NCBI RefSeq assembly: GCF_958979055.1
Contig: NC_084889.1
Coordinates: 28,784,261 to 28,848,260, forward strand
Reading direction: 5' to 3'
DNA: 64,000 bases
DNA from: Alnus glutinosa
Lineage: Eukaryota; Streptophyta; Magnoliopsida; Fagales; Betulaceae
Numbering within the stretch: the first letter of the stretch is position 1; each line of letters begins with the position of its first letter. The position numbers and the translations under genes were made by a program. Below, in pieces: positions 9,879 through 21,939 of the stretch. Under the pieces are notes generated by a model. It searched no databases. It had not been told where the DNA came from and worked only from the letters and a program-made list of their open reading frames with translations.

Positions 9879-11089
9879 TGTTGACAACTTAAGTGTGCGA
9901 ACCCAAGTGCAGGTTGTCGTGAAGTAGTAATTCTTGGAAGTCAAGTGTCGAGCCACAGGGATTTGGGAAACAAAGAACACTAAAAAAATAAAATTAAGAA
10001 AAATTTATGATAGATGATTTAGTTGAATGATGCAAATAAAATATATAATGAAAATAACAATTAAAAGGGTTCGCTAAGGCATTGAGGTTTTACTTTTAAC
10101 AAAATTATAATATTTATTTTGCAACTCATGTGATAATCGAAGAATAGATCAGTGAATACCAAGAGAAAATATCATCGAAAGATTAATCTTAAAATTGATT
10201 GATTTTATTACGCAAAATTGGTTATTTGATTCGCAGGGAATTCAAAGCATTCACTATACCCGTAGGCCGTAGTTAACAATGAATTAATGAATTTTGTAGA
10301 ACAAAAACCTTTTTCTAAGAATAAATCATGCAATCAATTAAAAAGATATTACATTAAAAACCATAAAATAGTTGAAAAATAAATACTACAATCTTATTAA
10401 AAGTTTCACCCTTAGCCTCAGCTAGAAATTTAGCTAGACATGATTATGTAAATAAATTTCATCATTAAAATCATAAACATCGTGCTAGCAAAATAAAATA
10501 ACTAAGAAGAAAATAAAAATAAATCTTGAACCGTCGTCGCTGTCTTCTTTGATCTTGAGCTGAACGTCTTCTTCTTTTTTTCTGCAATTTTTCGGCCCTC
10601 TTGTTTGTTGCCGTGTTGCTTCTCTTATAAAGATAAGAGTCATTCTTCTTTTGGGATTCGTACTATTATAAGAATCTCAGTCTTCTCTTTGTTCCATGTC
10701 TCTCTATTACATTTGAAATAAAACTCCGCTTCTTTTTATAAGAGCCAAAGACACATTTTTCTTCTTGGTTTTGTCATGTAGTAGTATTAGAATGTTTATC
10801 CAATTCGTGGGTCTAGCAGTTTGGTTTCACCTCTTCTTATTTTACACATTGGACTCTATCTTGGGCATATGATATACTTCTTCTTTTTACCCACATCTTG
10901 GCTTTTACTCTTTGATTTCTTTTCTAATTCCTACATAACACAATTTCTTGCATTAATATATCATTTAATCTTAATATTAATATTTGAACAATATTCCACA
11001 ATTAAATATAAAATGCAAGAATTAAATTATAATAAAGTATGATAATACTTATTTTAATAGGAAAAATAAGCACTTTTAAGCTATTATCA
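9879..11089 (-). repeat. 5' LTR (full length, about 1.2 kb)
   Basis: Bounded by TGTTGACAAC (9879) and CTATTATCA (ends 11089), giving the canonical TG...CA ends. It shares about 900 bp with 4998-5893. An internal CT-rich stretch (10,555-10,700) is conserved in both LTRs. Confidence 0.92.
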
Positions 11090-12225
11090 GTGTGGCTTCT
11101 CTATCTTTTGTACCAACCTACTAAATGCTGAGACTATCTCTATCAAAACTCTTACTATTACCGTCACATTGTTTCAAACTACTTAAAGATGCTCTGTCGT
11201 GTTGTTGTTTGTAAGTTGCATTCCGATACGGTATTTGATTATTTGATACCTTTTGTTCTCTGTATACTTCAATATAGGAAATTGCTTAGGATACTGCACC
11301 TTTTATTTCAATTTCCTTATTAACTGATGTGCCAATTTATAATTGGTGAAATAATTAAGAGTGTATGGTTGGCAAGTCATTCACTAACAAATTAAATTTA
11401 CAAGACAACTTGTATAGATTTTTTGGAAAAAGCTGTAGTACCCTCGTAGCACTCTTCAGTTTCTGGTTATCAAAATGCCCTCTTAAATGTTTGTTCATTC
11501 TAGCATGCTAATCAGGTCTAAACTGACGGAAAACCCAACTGATAGCAGATGATTAAAAGTTCTAAGTCTTATTTCTGGAACATCCTCGAAAAGTTATCTG
11601 GTAACTGAGACCTCACCGACTCATGGGTATAAGTTGAACTATGCACTTTCTTCAATGTTTCTTCGTTATAGTGCACTATATTAGCCTAGAAAAAAAATCA
11701 CAACATAATAATGTCAGAAATACTTCAAAGAGAAGTTACTTAAGAGAGCTCTCCAAAAAAAAAAAAAATCATTTTTTAAAAGTAGGTGCTAAGGGGGCAT
11801 CTGGTAGACAAAAAGTAAACAAGAGTCAATTTAGTCTTTACAAAAATAGCAAAACAATCAATAATCAAGCAACAAAAGATGAGGCAATGGAATAGGTGCA
11901 GCCAGCCGTGTCTAAAGAGTTAGCCATTTTATCCCAGTCATTTGAAAAATCCATCCTTACCAATAAATATGCTTATAAGAGCTTAAGATTCATAACACAA
12001 AACAGGTGATTGTGACATAGGACATTCAATCAGATAATTGAAAATATATCTATGGAGGCATGTATTCATCTCAGGGATTCGTATTTCATAACCATTTAGT
12101 GATTTGTCACTTGTGTACTTCTCTATGGTATTTTATTTTTGGTTCTCGAAATTAAAGAGTTATGGTTTAACATAATAGACTGATATGTATAGCAGTAAAG
12201 GCAGCAGAGTAGTTTCTCTTCTTTT

Positions 12226-12266
<41 letters not shown>

Positions 12267-12633
12267 CTCTTTTTTGTTATAGGTGGAAGTGGCAATATAT
12301 ATTTGAACAAGTGAGTGAACAATAGTAAGGTTGCATTAAATGTTGAGGTGGTGATGGAATATTTTGTAAAGACTGCTTTTGAATCACGAAGTGAATTAAT
12401 GTTTAAGAAACAGCGGCTGCTTTGAATGAGGTCTGACTATCTCCTCCTTGGATTCTATGGGCGTTGGTTCTCCATAAATCTAATTGGCTTCAAGTTTTAG
12501 TGAGTGAATGAGAGAGAGAATGGCTTTCAATAAGACCCACCTCACTACATTTTTCATTTTCACGAGCTCTATTTCACATGTTTTCCTGCCATTCTTAACC
12601 TGATCCCCGGGACTCCCTTCACCTTTTCCCCCT

Positions 12634-12695
<62 letters not shown>

Positions 12696-12756
12696 GTCTA
12701 AATCATGATGTTATTGCATATCATGATGATGATGACGACATTACATAGTCATGATT
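11090..12756. other. intergenic stretch with simple repeats
   Basis: No supported gene. It holds a 35-base poly-T run (12228-12262), a (CT)n microsatellite (about 12638-12693) and small frames without recognisable domains. Confidence 0.45.
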
Positions 12757-12800
12757 AACTGATCAACTTATCTTAAGCCAAATCTTGCTTCTGATTCGTG

Positions 12801-12833
<33 letters not shown>

Positions 12834-13440
12834 ATTTCTCCATGTTCTTATATATATATATATTTGGACTTCGGCTAAATATTATTGAAACCATGTTTTG
12901 AAACTGATGCCTTTCCAATAATCGATCTTATTGTGATCTTAAATAATTAAGAGTTAGTGCATGCCACCTAGCTTCCTTGTCAAAAACTAGGCGGGAAGCG
13001 ATAGCCACATAAATGTTACTTCCTATGCAATGCCTTCACAATTCACTGACCCTTATGAGACTTTAATTTACTTTATCACATTCCTATACCACTATCTTTT
13101 GTCTTGGATTTGATCTTTGTTCTTTTTATTCTTTATGGCCAACAAATAATTCCAAAGTTGTACATTGTTGTGAATGGATCGGTAGGGGTCGTATTCCACC
13201 ATGTAGATCAAGCAATAAGCTAAGCTTCATCTCTGTACAATGAAGACTTGAAAGCATCAGCTGATGAGCTTGTCGATGACTTAAAGGTCCCTCTTTGTTG
13301 CCTATATTACTTTGTTGAATATATATAGTGTTATGCTGATGTGGGTTGATGCCAAAATGTAGCTTTGTTTTGTAACGGCCGGAACGTGAGGTGGTAGTTT
13401 ATATTATTTTGTTGAATACAGTGTTCTGTTGATGTGCGTC
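12757..13440. repeat. third partial copy of the KANADI-downstream segment
   Basis: From AACTGATCAACTTATCTTAA to the TTGTTGAATACAGTGTTCTG region this matches 41.05-41.82 kb in the same order and orientation, with small indels. Shared landmarks are GATTCGTGC, CTAAATATTATTGAAACC, GGCGGGAAGCGATAGCCAC, TTCCAAAGTTGTACATTG and GAGCTTGTCGATGACTT. The start of the same sequence also appears at the very end of the window (about 63.87-64.0 kb). No KANADI exon accompanies this copy. Confidence 0.85.
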
Positions 13441-13870
13441 TTAACAGAACAAATATTGAAGCTCCTCAACAGGCTAGAACTCGAGCATAGAAGCCTGTAT
13501 GCGTTGATCCAACTATAGACACGCCAAAGGGACAAATATAGTTAGTGCATGTGAAAATTAGAAAATATGGTGAAGAGTGAGGTCATGGATCCAATCCAAT
13601 ATGAGTGCGTGAGTAATGTTTACTCATCCCCCCCAAAAAAGAAGTTTGGAGACTCGTGTTTTCCCCCCACTTTTTGGGTGAAACATGAATTCAATCCTGT
13701 ATGAGGGTATGCAGAATGTTTAGCCATCCAAAAACAAAAAAGTTTGAATATCCTCTTTTGGATGAATCGTGTGCGTTACTTTTACTGATGGAGGCTGCTT
13801 GGTCTACCATAGTTGGTCCACCTCACCTTTTTTTTTTTTTTTGTGCGTCAAAATTTGATTAATTTTTCAC
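13441..13870. other. intergenic stretch upstream of the DUF760 pseudogene
   Basis: Includes a loosely repeated motif (GAATTCAATCCTGTATGAGGG / GATCCAATCCAATATGAGTG, about 13590 and 13690). No gene seen; it may hold the former promoter of the pseudogene. Confidence 0.35.
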
Positions 13871-15304
13871 GTGATTGATGCTTTGCAGCATTGCGCTTCA
13901 ATTTCTCACCCAAAGTCAGGACATCGGGGAGTGGGTTTTGGAAGTAGGAGATGCCTGCTGGTTAGGGCATCATCGTCTCCGGACTCATCAGGGTCGAGTG
14001 CTCCAATTGCTCTGCTTCAGCTGGAGTCTCCGATAGGGCAGTTTCTGTCAGAGATCCTAATAAGCCACCCACATCTTGTGCCTGCTGCTGTTGAGCAGCA
14101 GCTTGAACAGCTCCAAACTGATCGTGATGCTGAGAAAAAGAAGGAAGAGCCTTCTGCTTCTGGGACTGACTTAGTTCTATCCAGGTTGGTTTAACATTTC
14201 ACAAACAACTAGTAGTCAATTGCATACGAATTTTGGTATTGCTTACTTTTCGAGTTCTTAAAATACAAATTGCCCATGTTAATTGTACAAAGTGTAGATT
14301 AGTTAAAAATTTTAATTTCTTGCGTATTTTTTTACATTGTTATTAGTAAGATTGTCCCTAGATTGATCATTAAACACAGGACAGAAATAAAACAGGGGAA
14401 GTTTTAACATTCTTTTTGTCTCCATTAATTTCTTTGAGAACTGAACAATGAATTGTAATTTTGAAGAGAAATATTGATTGTGTTAATGGTGTTTTGAAAT
14501 TGTCAGGAGATTCGCTGAGGTTAAGGCTAATGAAAGGAAAAAGGCTTTGGAAGAAATCTTATATGCATTGGTGGTGCAGAAATTCATGCATGCTAATGTT
14601 TCTTTGATACCTGCCATAGCCCCCTCTTCCTCAGATACTTCTGGCTGAGTTGATATATGGCCAAGCGAAGATGAGAAGCTTGAGGAGCTTCACTCTCCTG
14701 AAGCCTATGAGATGATCCAGAACCACCTAGCTCTGATTCTGGGGAACCGTGCAAGTGATTCAACCTCTGTTGCGCAGATAAGCAAACTCAGGGTTGGGCA
14801 AGTCTATGCAGCATCTGTGATGTATGAATATTTCCTCAAGCGTGTTGACCAGAGGTTTCAGCTTGAGAAGACAATGAAAATCCTTTCAAATGCGTCGGAT
14901 GAGAAAGAGAGTAATATTCAGCCTGCTGTGGGGGGAGACACAAGACCCAGTGGTGAGGAGGTCTCTTTCCGGGCTGCATCATCCCATCCTGAAGTCTCTT
15001 CCTGGGCCGGTGGCATCAGTCCTGGGGGGTTTGGTCATGGGTTAAAGGCTTCTCGCCTGAGAACTTACGTAATGTCTTTGGATGGGGAGATGCTTCAGAG
15101 ATATGCCACAATAAGATCCAAGGAGGCTGTTAGCATCATTGAGAAGCATACAGAGGCATTGTTTGGAAGACCTGAAATTGTTATAACATCTGATGGGACG
15201 GTGGATTCTTCTAAGGATGAACTAATCAAGATTAGCTTTGGTGGTTTGAAGAGACTTGTCTTGGAGGCAGTGACTTTTGGTTCTTTTCTCTGGGATGTTG
15301 AGAG
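13871..15304 (+). pseudogene. DUF760 chloroplast protein (At3g17800-like), three lesions
   Basis: Exon 1 (13871-14184) and exon 2 (14507 to about 15304) encode a recognisable relative of Arabidopsis At3g17800, the UV-B-induced chloroplast protein with DUF760. Conserved blocks include QLESPIGQFLSEILISHPHL, YALVVQKFM, QISKLRVGQVYAASVMYEYF and EKHTEALFGRPEIVI. The intron keeps GT-AG ends (CCAG|GTTGG...TCAG|GAGAT), so this is a genomic copy, not a processed one. Lesions: the expected start is GTG (13871), an in-frame TGA at 14646-14648 replaces an Arg codon, and after FGSFLWDVES the reading switches to LINE sequence, removing the usual last ten or so residues. The family has a transit peptide and no known enzyme activity. 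A functional parent copy presumably exists elsewhere. Confidence 0.9.
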
Positions 15305-16990
15305 CATGAGGTTGGCGAGGTTGCTCTGGATGGTGTGGTGGAGGATATTGTTGTAGGAGAGGTCTCTGTTCATAGGGAGCTGAAGGGTTGTATCCCTCAG
15401 GAAGGCGAAATACCTGAATGTAGGGAGATGAATTGTCGTCTTCCTCCGGAAAAACGTGATGGTTCCTTGGTGTTGAATGAAGAAGACAGGGAGGCTCGTT
15501 CTCCTGTTGTTATGCAGGGTAGTACCTTGAAGGTTGATCAGGTGGAAAATGTAAATGCTTCGCTTCATATGCGGAAGGATGAAAAGGGGGGGAAGGATGT
15601 TGAGGCAGGAAGGATTCAGGATTGGAGGCAGCTTTTTAAAACTGATAAGTCTTTAGGCTCTTTGCAGTATTTTGAACCTAAACGTTAGAATGGGCGGATT
15701 ATTGTTCAGCCGCCTAAGGAAGCTATTGAAGAGGGGATTTCGAAATGGTCTTCTTCTTTGATTGGTCAGTTTCTTGATAATCCTCTTCCATTTTATGTGG
15801 TTAAGAGAACTGTGGAAAATATTTGGGCGGCATTTGGGATTGTGGAGGTGTTCTTGCTGGAGAATGGTCTCTACTTATTTCGATTTGCCAATGAAAGTAT
15901 CAGAGACGCAGTGATGGAGGAGAAGTTGTGGCACATTGCTAATAAACCGTTAATCCTTCGTCGATGGGCTCCAGGTATGCAATTGCTTAAGCTGTCTTTA
16001 GCCTCTGTCCCTATTTGGATTAAGTTGCATAATCTTCCTATGGAATTCTGGAATTCTACCTGTTTGAGCATATTGCTAGTGGAATAGGTAAGCCTATTTG
16101 TGCTGACTCGGTGACTATGGAGCAACTTAGGCTTGGTTTTGCTAGAGTTCTAGTGGAAGTGGATGTTAATGCTTTTTTCCCTAAAGAAATTGAACTCATA
16201 GGAGTTGATGGTGAGATAAATAAGGTGGGGATTGAGTATCCATGGCTGCCCATAAAATGTAAGAAGTGTCTTACTTTTGGGCATGCAACACATACTTGTA
16301 CTAAAATTGAGAAGGCAGTGTGGCGTCTTAAGGAACCAGTTCATCCTGTTCCTGTCCCACAGGTTCAACCTAGCATTGGTAGAGATACTTCTTCAGGTCC
16401 TCCTGCAGGTGATACTTGGAAGGTGGTGAGTAGATCCAAGAAAACACCTAAATCTCGTGCACCTATTGCTGATAATAGTAACCACTGGTCCAATTCTTTT
16501 CAGTTGTTGGCTCGAGTTGATGGTAGGACTTTTGATAATAGTGAGATAAGAAAGTCCAATGAGGCTCTTCAATTGTTGCTTGATGCAGAAATAGATCCTA
16601 GTTCATCCTGTTCAGTTGACAAAGGGAAGGGGAAATTGGAGGAAGAAGAGGAGAGGTTGATGAGAGGTTTTTCGCCTCATTCATGAACATTTTAGTTTGG
16701 AATGTGAGGGGCTTGAACCACCCCTCCAAACAAAGAGAGGTTCAGAGTATTATAAGGCAAAAGAAGATTAATTTGGCCTGTTTGATTGAGACCAAATTTA
16801 AAGAGGAGAAAGCAGATGTTATTGGTTCTTCTATGCTTCCAGGTTGGAGGTTTTGTTTTAACTATGATCAGCACTATTTGGGTCGTATTTGGGTGTGTTG
16901 GAAAAAGGAGGATTTTAATGTTTCTGTACGTGGATTCAAGGTACCATTTTGTTTTGAATTGAGTATTGTTCACTTATATCCCTGGCAAAG
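15305..16990 (+). mobile_element. LINE fragment: ORF1 (DUF4283, zinc knuckle) and start of ORF2 endonuclease
   Basis: From about 15305 the sequence reads as a plant L1-type LINE. ORF1 pieces run 15305-16686. They include a DUF4283-like block (LPFYVVKRTVENIWAAFGIV, then RRWAPGMQLLKLSLASVPIW near 15960-16020) and a CCHC knuckle CKKCLTFGHATHTC near 16260-16300. ORF1 is broken by a TAG near 15687 and a frame break near 16085. ORF2 starts at 16683 with the endonuclease N-terminus (MNILVWNVRGLNHPSKQREV, then LIETKF) and fades after about 16980, before any reverse transcriptase. With the 3' part missing and no poly-A, this is not a standard 5'-truncated insertion; a deletion probably followed. Confidence 0.85.
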
Positions 16991-17376
16991 CAAATCGTTA
17001 GTGGACGCACAACTGACCTTAACTTGTTCGAGTGTAATTCTGGTGATGGGTACCAGGTAATTTGGAGCTAATTGTTCTGTACATAACAAAAGTTGTTGGA
17101 CTTCAGGATTGTGCAGCTATAGACAGTCTTCTATGTGAAATGTACTTGATGTTTGTGCCTCATTGTTTTATTCTTATAGGCACTGAAAAAAGTGAGTTGT
17201 TATGTTGTTAGGATACACGTGGATTGGTTCTCTTTCTTATCTGTTTTTATAGCAAACTGATAAGAGAAACTGGGGCAAACTGCAGTGAAAGCACAAATTG
17301 ATAAGGGATGAGTTAGTTATTACCAAGGGAATTCATTTATTAAAGATTAAGAGACGTCATATTCTGAATATATCTT
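16991..17376. other. stretch between LINE fragment and PAP A
   Basis: No gene. The first bases (GTGGACGCACAACTGACC near 17000) could be a remnant of the last DUF760 codons (family tail begins VDAR/VDSR), and the following sequence looks like a plant 3' UTR. That is inference only. The last part is the 3' flank of PAP A. Confidence 0.3.
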
Positions 17377-19910
17377 CTACATGGTGGAGTAGAACTCCTT
17401 GGATAGATCGAAATTATGCAGAACTTTGCCAAATATGTCATAGAATACAATCTTTGCTTCACCCTGCTTAAGTTCAACGGACAAAAAGCCCTGCCCATCG
17501 TAGTAAAATTTCACTGGGTCTTTGTTTAATTTGCCGATGTTACCTTTCCATGCCTTTGAACCACCTCCGCTGGTTAAAAATTGGATGTTGCTGCATTAAA
17601 ATCAAGTTCCATCACTGATCCTGATAAAAAGACTTTTAGGTCCCCTCTTACATATAAATGCTTGGTTGATTGTGTATACCTGCTTGTGCTTGTCAAGTGT
17701 TCCAAGCAATGGTCATGCCCATTTATGTACATATCAACGCTGTGGTCCTGGATGTTATATAGGATTAAATTTGTTTCAGAAGCTTCATCTTCAAAACACA
17801 TCAATGTTCTTCTCTCTCTCTCACACGTGCAGTCATGTGTGCGTGTGCGCGCAAGTTACCGACACATCAAGAGTATAAGATTTACCTCAAGTATTGGTAG
17901 AAGGTGCGTTACAAGCTCCGCGGTGTCTCCGTGATGCCCTATGCTTTTGAGGGTATGATGTCCAACGACAATTTTCCAGTTCGCCGTTGAATCTGTCAAC
18001 GCCGAATCAAGATCCTGATTTTGAAGCCAATTGAATCTATTAGATTTTTGATATAAAGAAGAAAAATGATTTTGTCTCCTTAAGATAATCTTGTTAGATC
18101 ACCATTTGAATTACCTTTAAGAGCTTTGTGAGGTATTCTTTCCGGGGAAGTACACCTCTCCAATCATACGTATGGTGCTTCGGCCTCACGAAGTACTTAT
18201 CAACAAAAGGAGTTGTGTCGACGAAGAAAATCTCCACAATTTCTAAGAATTGCAAGACAAATGAACTTATATATAAAACGTTCATTTTTTTATTTTTTAT
18301 TTGAAGTAAATTGAAGGTACATCAGAAAGGAAGTTTGGAAAATTGCCTTATTCTTTTACCTGAGTTGACAACAAAGGACCTTTGACAAAGCCATCGGCTA
18401 TCTACTTTCCCAAGGATTGGGTTCAATTGTGCCACAACATCTCCTCTGTAATCGTGGTTGCCCAAAACTGGAACCAATATGGTTTTTTATTGCTTTGAAC
18501 ATTAGATTGGGAAAGGGACAAAAGGGTCACATGCATGACAGTATGAGTTACATAGGAGTTGGTTTGGGATCAGAATTGGACCCCTTAGAATTGAGACATA
18601 TATCTTTTGTGTCTTGTTATTGGACACATTCCAATCCCAACTGATCTAGTTTCAACTGAACTAGGCTCGTTGGGATTGTGACAAGTATTCTTTTTGTCCT
18701 GTTATGGGACATGTGTTACAATCTCAACGGATTTAGTTTCAACTGAAACTAAACCCATTGGGATTGAGATGTATTCTCAGTGTCCTGTTATGGGATATAT
18801 ATTACAATCTCAACAGATCTAGTTTCAACTGAAACTGGACCTGTTGGGATTGTGACATGTATTCCTTTTGTCATGTTATGAGACATGTGTCTAATTTCAA
18901 CGGATCTAGTTTCAACTAAAACTAGACTCATTGGAATTGAGACATGTATTCTTCGTGTCTTGTTATGGGGACACATATTACAATCCCAACAGGTCTACTT
19001 TCAACTAAAACTGGACCCATTGGGCCTGTGACTTGTATTCTTATGAAACATGTCCCAATCCCAACAGGTCAACTAATACTCGGCCCGTTGGAATTCTATC
19101 ATGTATTCCTTATGTCTTGTTATGGGACTCATATTTTAATCTCAACGGGCAAAATTTCAACTAAAACTGGATCTAAGCCGAATCCTATCAATGCATGCAT
19201 GTGTATGTGAAGTCAGGAAATTTACCGCTGTACCATTGCTTCTGCAGGCTCTTGGCGGAGTAGATTTTGGTGAATGACTCCTCAAAAACAGGGTCATTTA
19301 TGCTGGTGAGGCCATCCTCATAGAAATTGTCTCCAGTAGAGACCACAAAATCTATGCCCAACTTCTCCCCGATCCTCCCCATCTACAACATATGCATTCA
19401 TTAAGAATTCAATATAAATTTGAAAATGTCCCCCCCCCCCCCCCCCCCCCCCCCCCTCTCCAAAACTATCAAAAAATTGCAATGTACTCCTCCGCTCTAA
19501 AAATGACAAAAATATTCTTAATAAAATAAAATAAAAAATCTCAAAATTTGTTTTTTTTTTTATTATAATTTTTTTCAAAAAAAAGCTGGTGGGGTCTCCA
19601 CGTAAGACCGACTGCCATCGTAGGTTGCTTTCGTTGCTTCAATTGGAAGTTTGGAAGGAGTATTGTCTAATTTTTCTTAGAAAAATTGAATACTATAACC
19701 CGCTATTAAACAAACCTGATCAGAAACTTTAGATTGATTGTAATGTCCTCTTCTTCCCCAATCTCCGATCACCAAAAAGCTTAGGGAGCCATCGGGTTTA
19801 ATGGGGTGTTCAAACCGCTGAAGCTCAGCCGATATAGAAAGAAAGCAAACACAGAAAAAAACCATGCAGAGAAGGCTCATGGTGGACATGACATGCAAGC
19901 AATTGTACAA
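17377..19910 (-). CDS. purple acid phosphatase, small single-domain type (PAP A)
   Basis: A secreted binuclear metallophosphatase (PAP3/PAP8/PAP17 group) that hydrolyses phosphate monoesters. Seven exons: 19910-19716, 19382-19226, 18467-18360, 18242-18115, 18014-17886, 17747-17680, 17590-17377. All introns are GT-AG and phases join without a break, giving 999 nt and 332 aa, the usual size. Residues 1-28 form a hydrophobic signal peptide; an alternative Met at residue 8 or 11 is possible. All five metal motifs are present: IGDWG (D50), GDNFY (D83, Y86), GNHDY (N121), VGHH (H215, H216) and NGHDHC (H250, H252). Intron 2 contains a tandem repeat and intron 1 a poly-C tract. A TATA-like TATATAAG lies about 130 bp upstream of the start. 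It is a paralog of PAP B at 28.6-30.4 kb. Whether it is expressed cannot be told from sequence. Confidence 0.93.
18595..19172. repeat. tandem repeat, about 87-bp unit, inside PAP A intron 2
   Basis: About seven diverged copies begin near 18595, 18680, 18768, 18854, 18941, 19030 and 19098. Each contains GTATTC, TGTCNTGTTATGGGACA, CAATCTCAACGGATCTAG, TTTCAACTGAAACT and CCCATTGGGATTG. The sixth copy is shortened. PAP B has no counterpart in its intron 2, so the array arose after the duplication. Confidence 0.9.
19430..19456. repeat. poly-C run in PAP A intron 1
   Basis: 27 consecutive C, followed by CCAAAACTATC and AATTGCAATGTACTCCTCC. That flank resembles the arms of the MULE-like element at 34.9-35.6 kb, so a degraded fragment of that family is likely. 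Confidence 0.6.
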
Positions 19911-20038
19911 GAGAGCTCCGGCAGCAACTCAGATGGAGTACGTACGTAAGAACCCACGAAGAAGAAATGTAATGATCAAAATGGGAATATCTAAACAATA
20001 TGGGACAATATAATAGCTGGGATAGGGTAATCCTTGGT

Positions 20039-20046
20039 CTTATATA
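20039..20046 (-). promoter_or_regulatory. TATA box of PAP A
   Basis: Minus strand TATATAAG, about 130 bp upstream of the start codon at 19910. PAP B has TATAAAAG at nearly the same distance, which supports both. Confidence 0.6.
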
Positions 20047-20237
20047 GGCAAGGGTTACTGCATATCCATTTCCTGGCAACTTCCTTAAAAAAATATGTTA
20101 CGACAAACACATGAAACGGATCCCCCATCCCCTGTGAGATACATTTGTCTATTTCTACGTTGGTTAAGTATTGGTTAAATATTGATTATTATTATTATTA
20201 TTATTATTATTTTATCGGATTAAGCTTTTGAGATAAG

Positions 20238-20480
20238 CACTACAATTTTTGTTTTTTTAACGTGTAGTTAGCTACATGTTTGAGGGTTTGACACGTTGCT
20301 AACTGTTAGTGACATGTTTCCCACATTGTTAATCAGGTTGTCGCTAAATAGTATTTAGTAACATGCAAAAATTGGCACCTCACTAATTAGTGACGTGGCA
20401 ATTTGGGCACATTGCTAATTAGCAAAGTGGTAGCAATGTGCCCAATTTGGCACGTCGCTACTTTTAAGTGACGATTTAAC
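20238..20480 (+). mobile_element. CACTA-like terminal fragment with subterminal hairpins
   Basis: Begins with CACTACAATTTTTG (20238), like the CACTACAAGAAAA termini of plant CACTA elements. It is followed by short inverted motifs: an imperfect palindrome at 20371-20402 (ATTGGCACCTCACTAA and its near complement) and a stem with perfect 15-bp arms (TTGGGCACATTGCTA, 20403-20417 with 20431-20445). No right terminus is found, so only one end remains. Confidence 0.6.
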
Positions 20481-20500
20481 ATGCTTTATTGTGTTGATGT

Positions 20501-20625
20501 ATACCATAGGCCGAACCACCTTAATTTTGTGTTTCTCTTCATTGTTGTTAAATCATATAATTGAAGAAAGTGATGAAAACAATAAAAATAGACACAAAAT
20601 TAAGGTGGTTCGACCTATGGTCTAT
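20501..20625. repeat. inverted repeat with 32-bp arms
   Basis: Left arm 20501-20532 (CCATAGGCCGAACCACC, TTAATTTTGTGT) and right arm 20592-20625 (ACACAAAATTAAGG, TGGTTCGACCTATGG) differ by one mismatch and a 2-bp insertion. The spacer is about 59 bp. It could be a small MITE or a foldback transcript. Confidence 0.85.
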
Positions 20626-21935
20626 ATCCATAAAGTAAAGCATTTTCTTGACTACATCTTTCTTATTTTTTAACTATACAATAAAATAGCATATTTATAG
20701 TTGAATGAGGTCATGCATGAATACAATAATTATATAATCAATATATAACTTACAAAAATTAGGAGATGCATATAATCAATATAATATATGAGAATTATGA
20801 GAGTAGTGCATGAGAGTTACAAATGGAATTCAAAACAACTATCGCACGTTATTTTCGTATGTCTTAATAGCTTTATCATAAAAATCAAAAGTTTAAATTA
20901 AGAAAAAAAGATGAATTTAATCATTTAATTTATATACTAACAATAATGATCAAAATCACAAATGACACTGTTGAGAGTTTCCAATACAGCAACACAAGCT
21001 TTGGTAAAGTCTTTTCTTTTCCTGTGTAAAATAACAAATATCAACAAACGAGCTCATCGGGGTTGCTAGCCGGACCCACTTCGATGCCTAAATAAGTTTC
21101 TTTATCAACAAAAATTTCTCTATCTCATACTTTGTAGTTTGAACTTATTTATAGATGTGATTTCAATTGTTGTTACGGATAGGGTGTGAACTGATTTTCT
21201 GACTCCGAAATTCCTTCCCAACATATCCAGAATCCATATCTCCAACGTCCAACCCTAATATCTCGAGAGATTTAATACTTTGAAAATATTTATAGGCTTC
21301 TATTGAACGTTGCCTCTTGACATACCGAAATCTTAATTAGTTTTTTGAGGTTTATATATTAATGGGCTTACATAAATTCAATAAGCCCATTTAGCTGATC
21401 GCTATTCAGAATATTTCCTATCAGACACATAGTATATATATATATAACTTTTAGGCTTAAAAAATACACTTGGTTCTTGCCAAAATTAAATTTGACCTCT
21501 CATTAATCATATTTTGGCGTATACGATTTATTTTTTTATATTAGTGGGTCGTCGTATCAGGCAAGCTAAGGGTCACTTTCCTGTCAATTTCGTAGCAACT
21601 TCCTATATATGTTAGCTTGCTCCGACCACATGATAAATGGAATAAGAGCACAAATAGCAAATATTCCCTTTTTTATATGTAGGATTTTTTTTTTTAAAAA
21701 AAAAGTAACTTGTAGCAGCTTTTTTATTGTTTGTTTTCATAAACATTGAAAATGCTACATTGTTTTTCTTTATTTTAATATAAAATATTTATTTCTTCTC
21801 TCGTCACTTTGCCTTTTATATAGAATTGTGTTGAAATTTTGTAAATAATGTGAGGGTAAGTAAGAAATTTGTATTTTGTATAGAAATAATATTTGAATAG
21901 TATAAAAAAAGATAAGTCGTAAGAGAAGCTATTGT
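20626..21935. other. intergenic stretch
   Basis: AT-rich, no supported gene. A few C/G-containing passages (21040-21280) have no open frame of note. Confidence 0.4.
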
Positions 21936-21939
21936 AAAT

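Larger units (their letters stand above)
4998..11089 (-). mobile_element. Ty3/gypsy LTR retrotransposon, internally deleted, minus strand
   Basis: Order on the minus strand: 5' LTR (11089-9879), PBS for tRNA-Asp (9871-9855), gag (from 9600), retropepsin (about 7963-7076), a non-coding tail with a CT microsatellite, a purine-rich tract, then the truncated 3' LTR (5893-4998). No reverse transcriptase, RNase H or integrase is present between protease and 3' LTR, so the copy is non-autonomous. The tRNA-Asp primer and D-L-G type protease with an N-terminal gag favour the Athila/Tat branch (known for the family). The two LTRs are very similar over about 900 bp, with only scattered differences and a few small indels, so the insertion is fairly young. 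Target-site duplications cannot be scored because the 3' LTR has lost its outer end. Confidence 0.9.
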
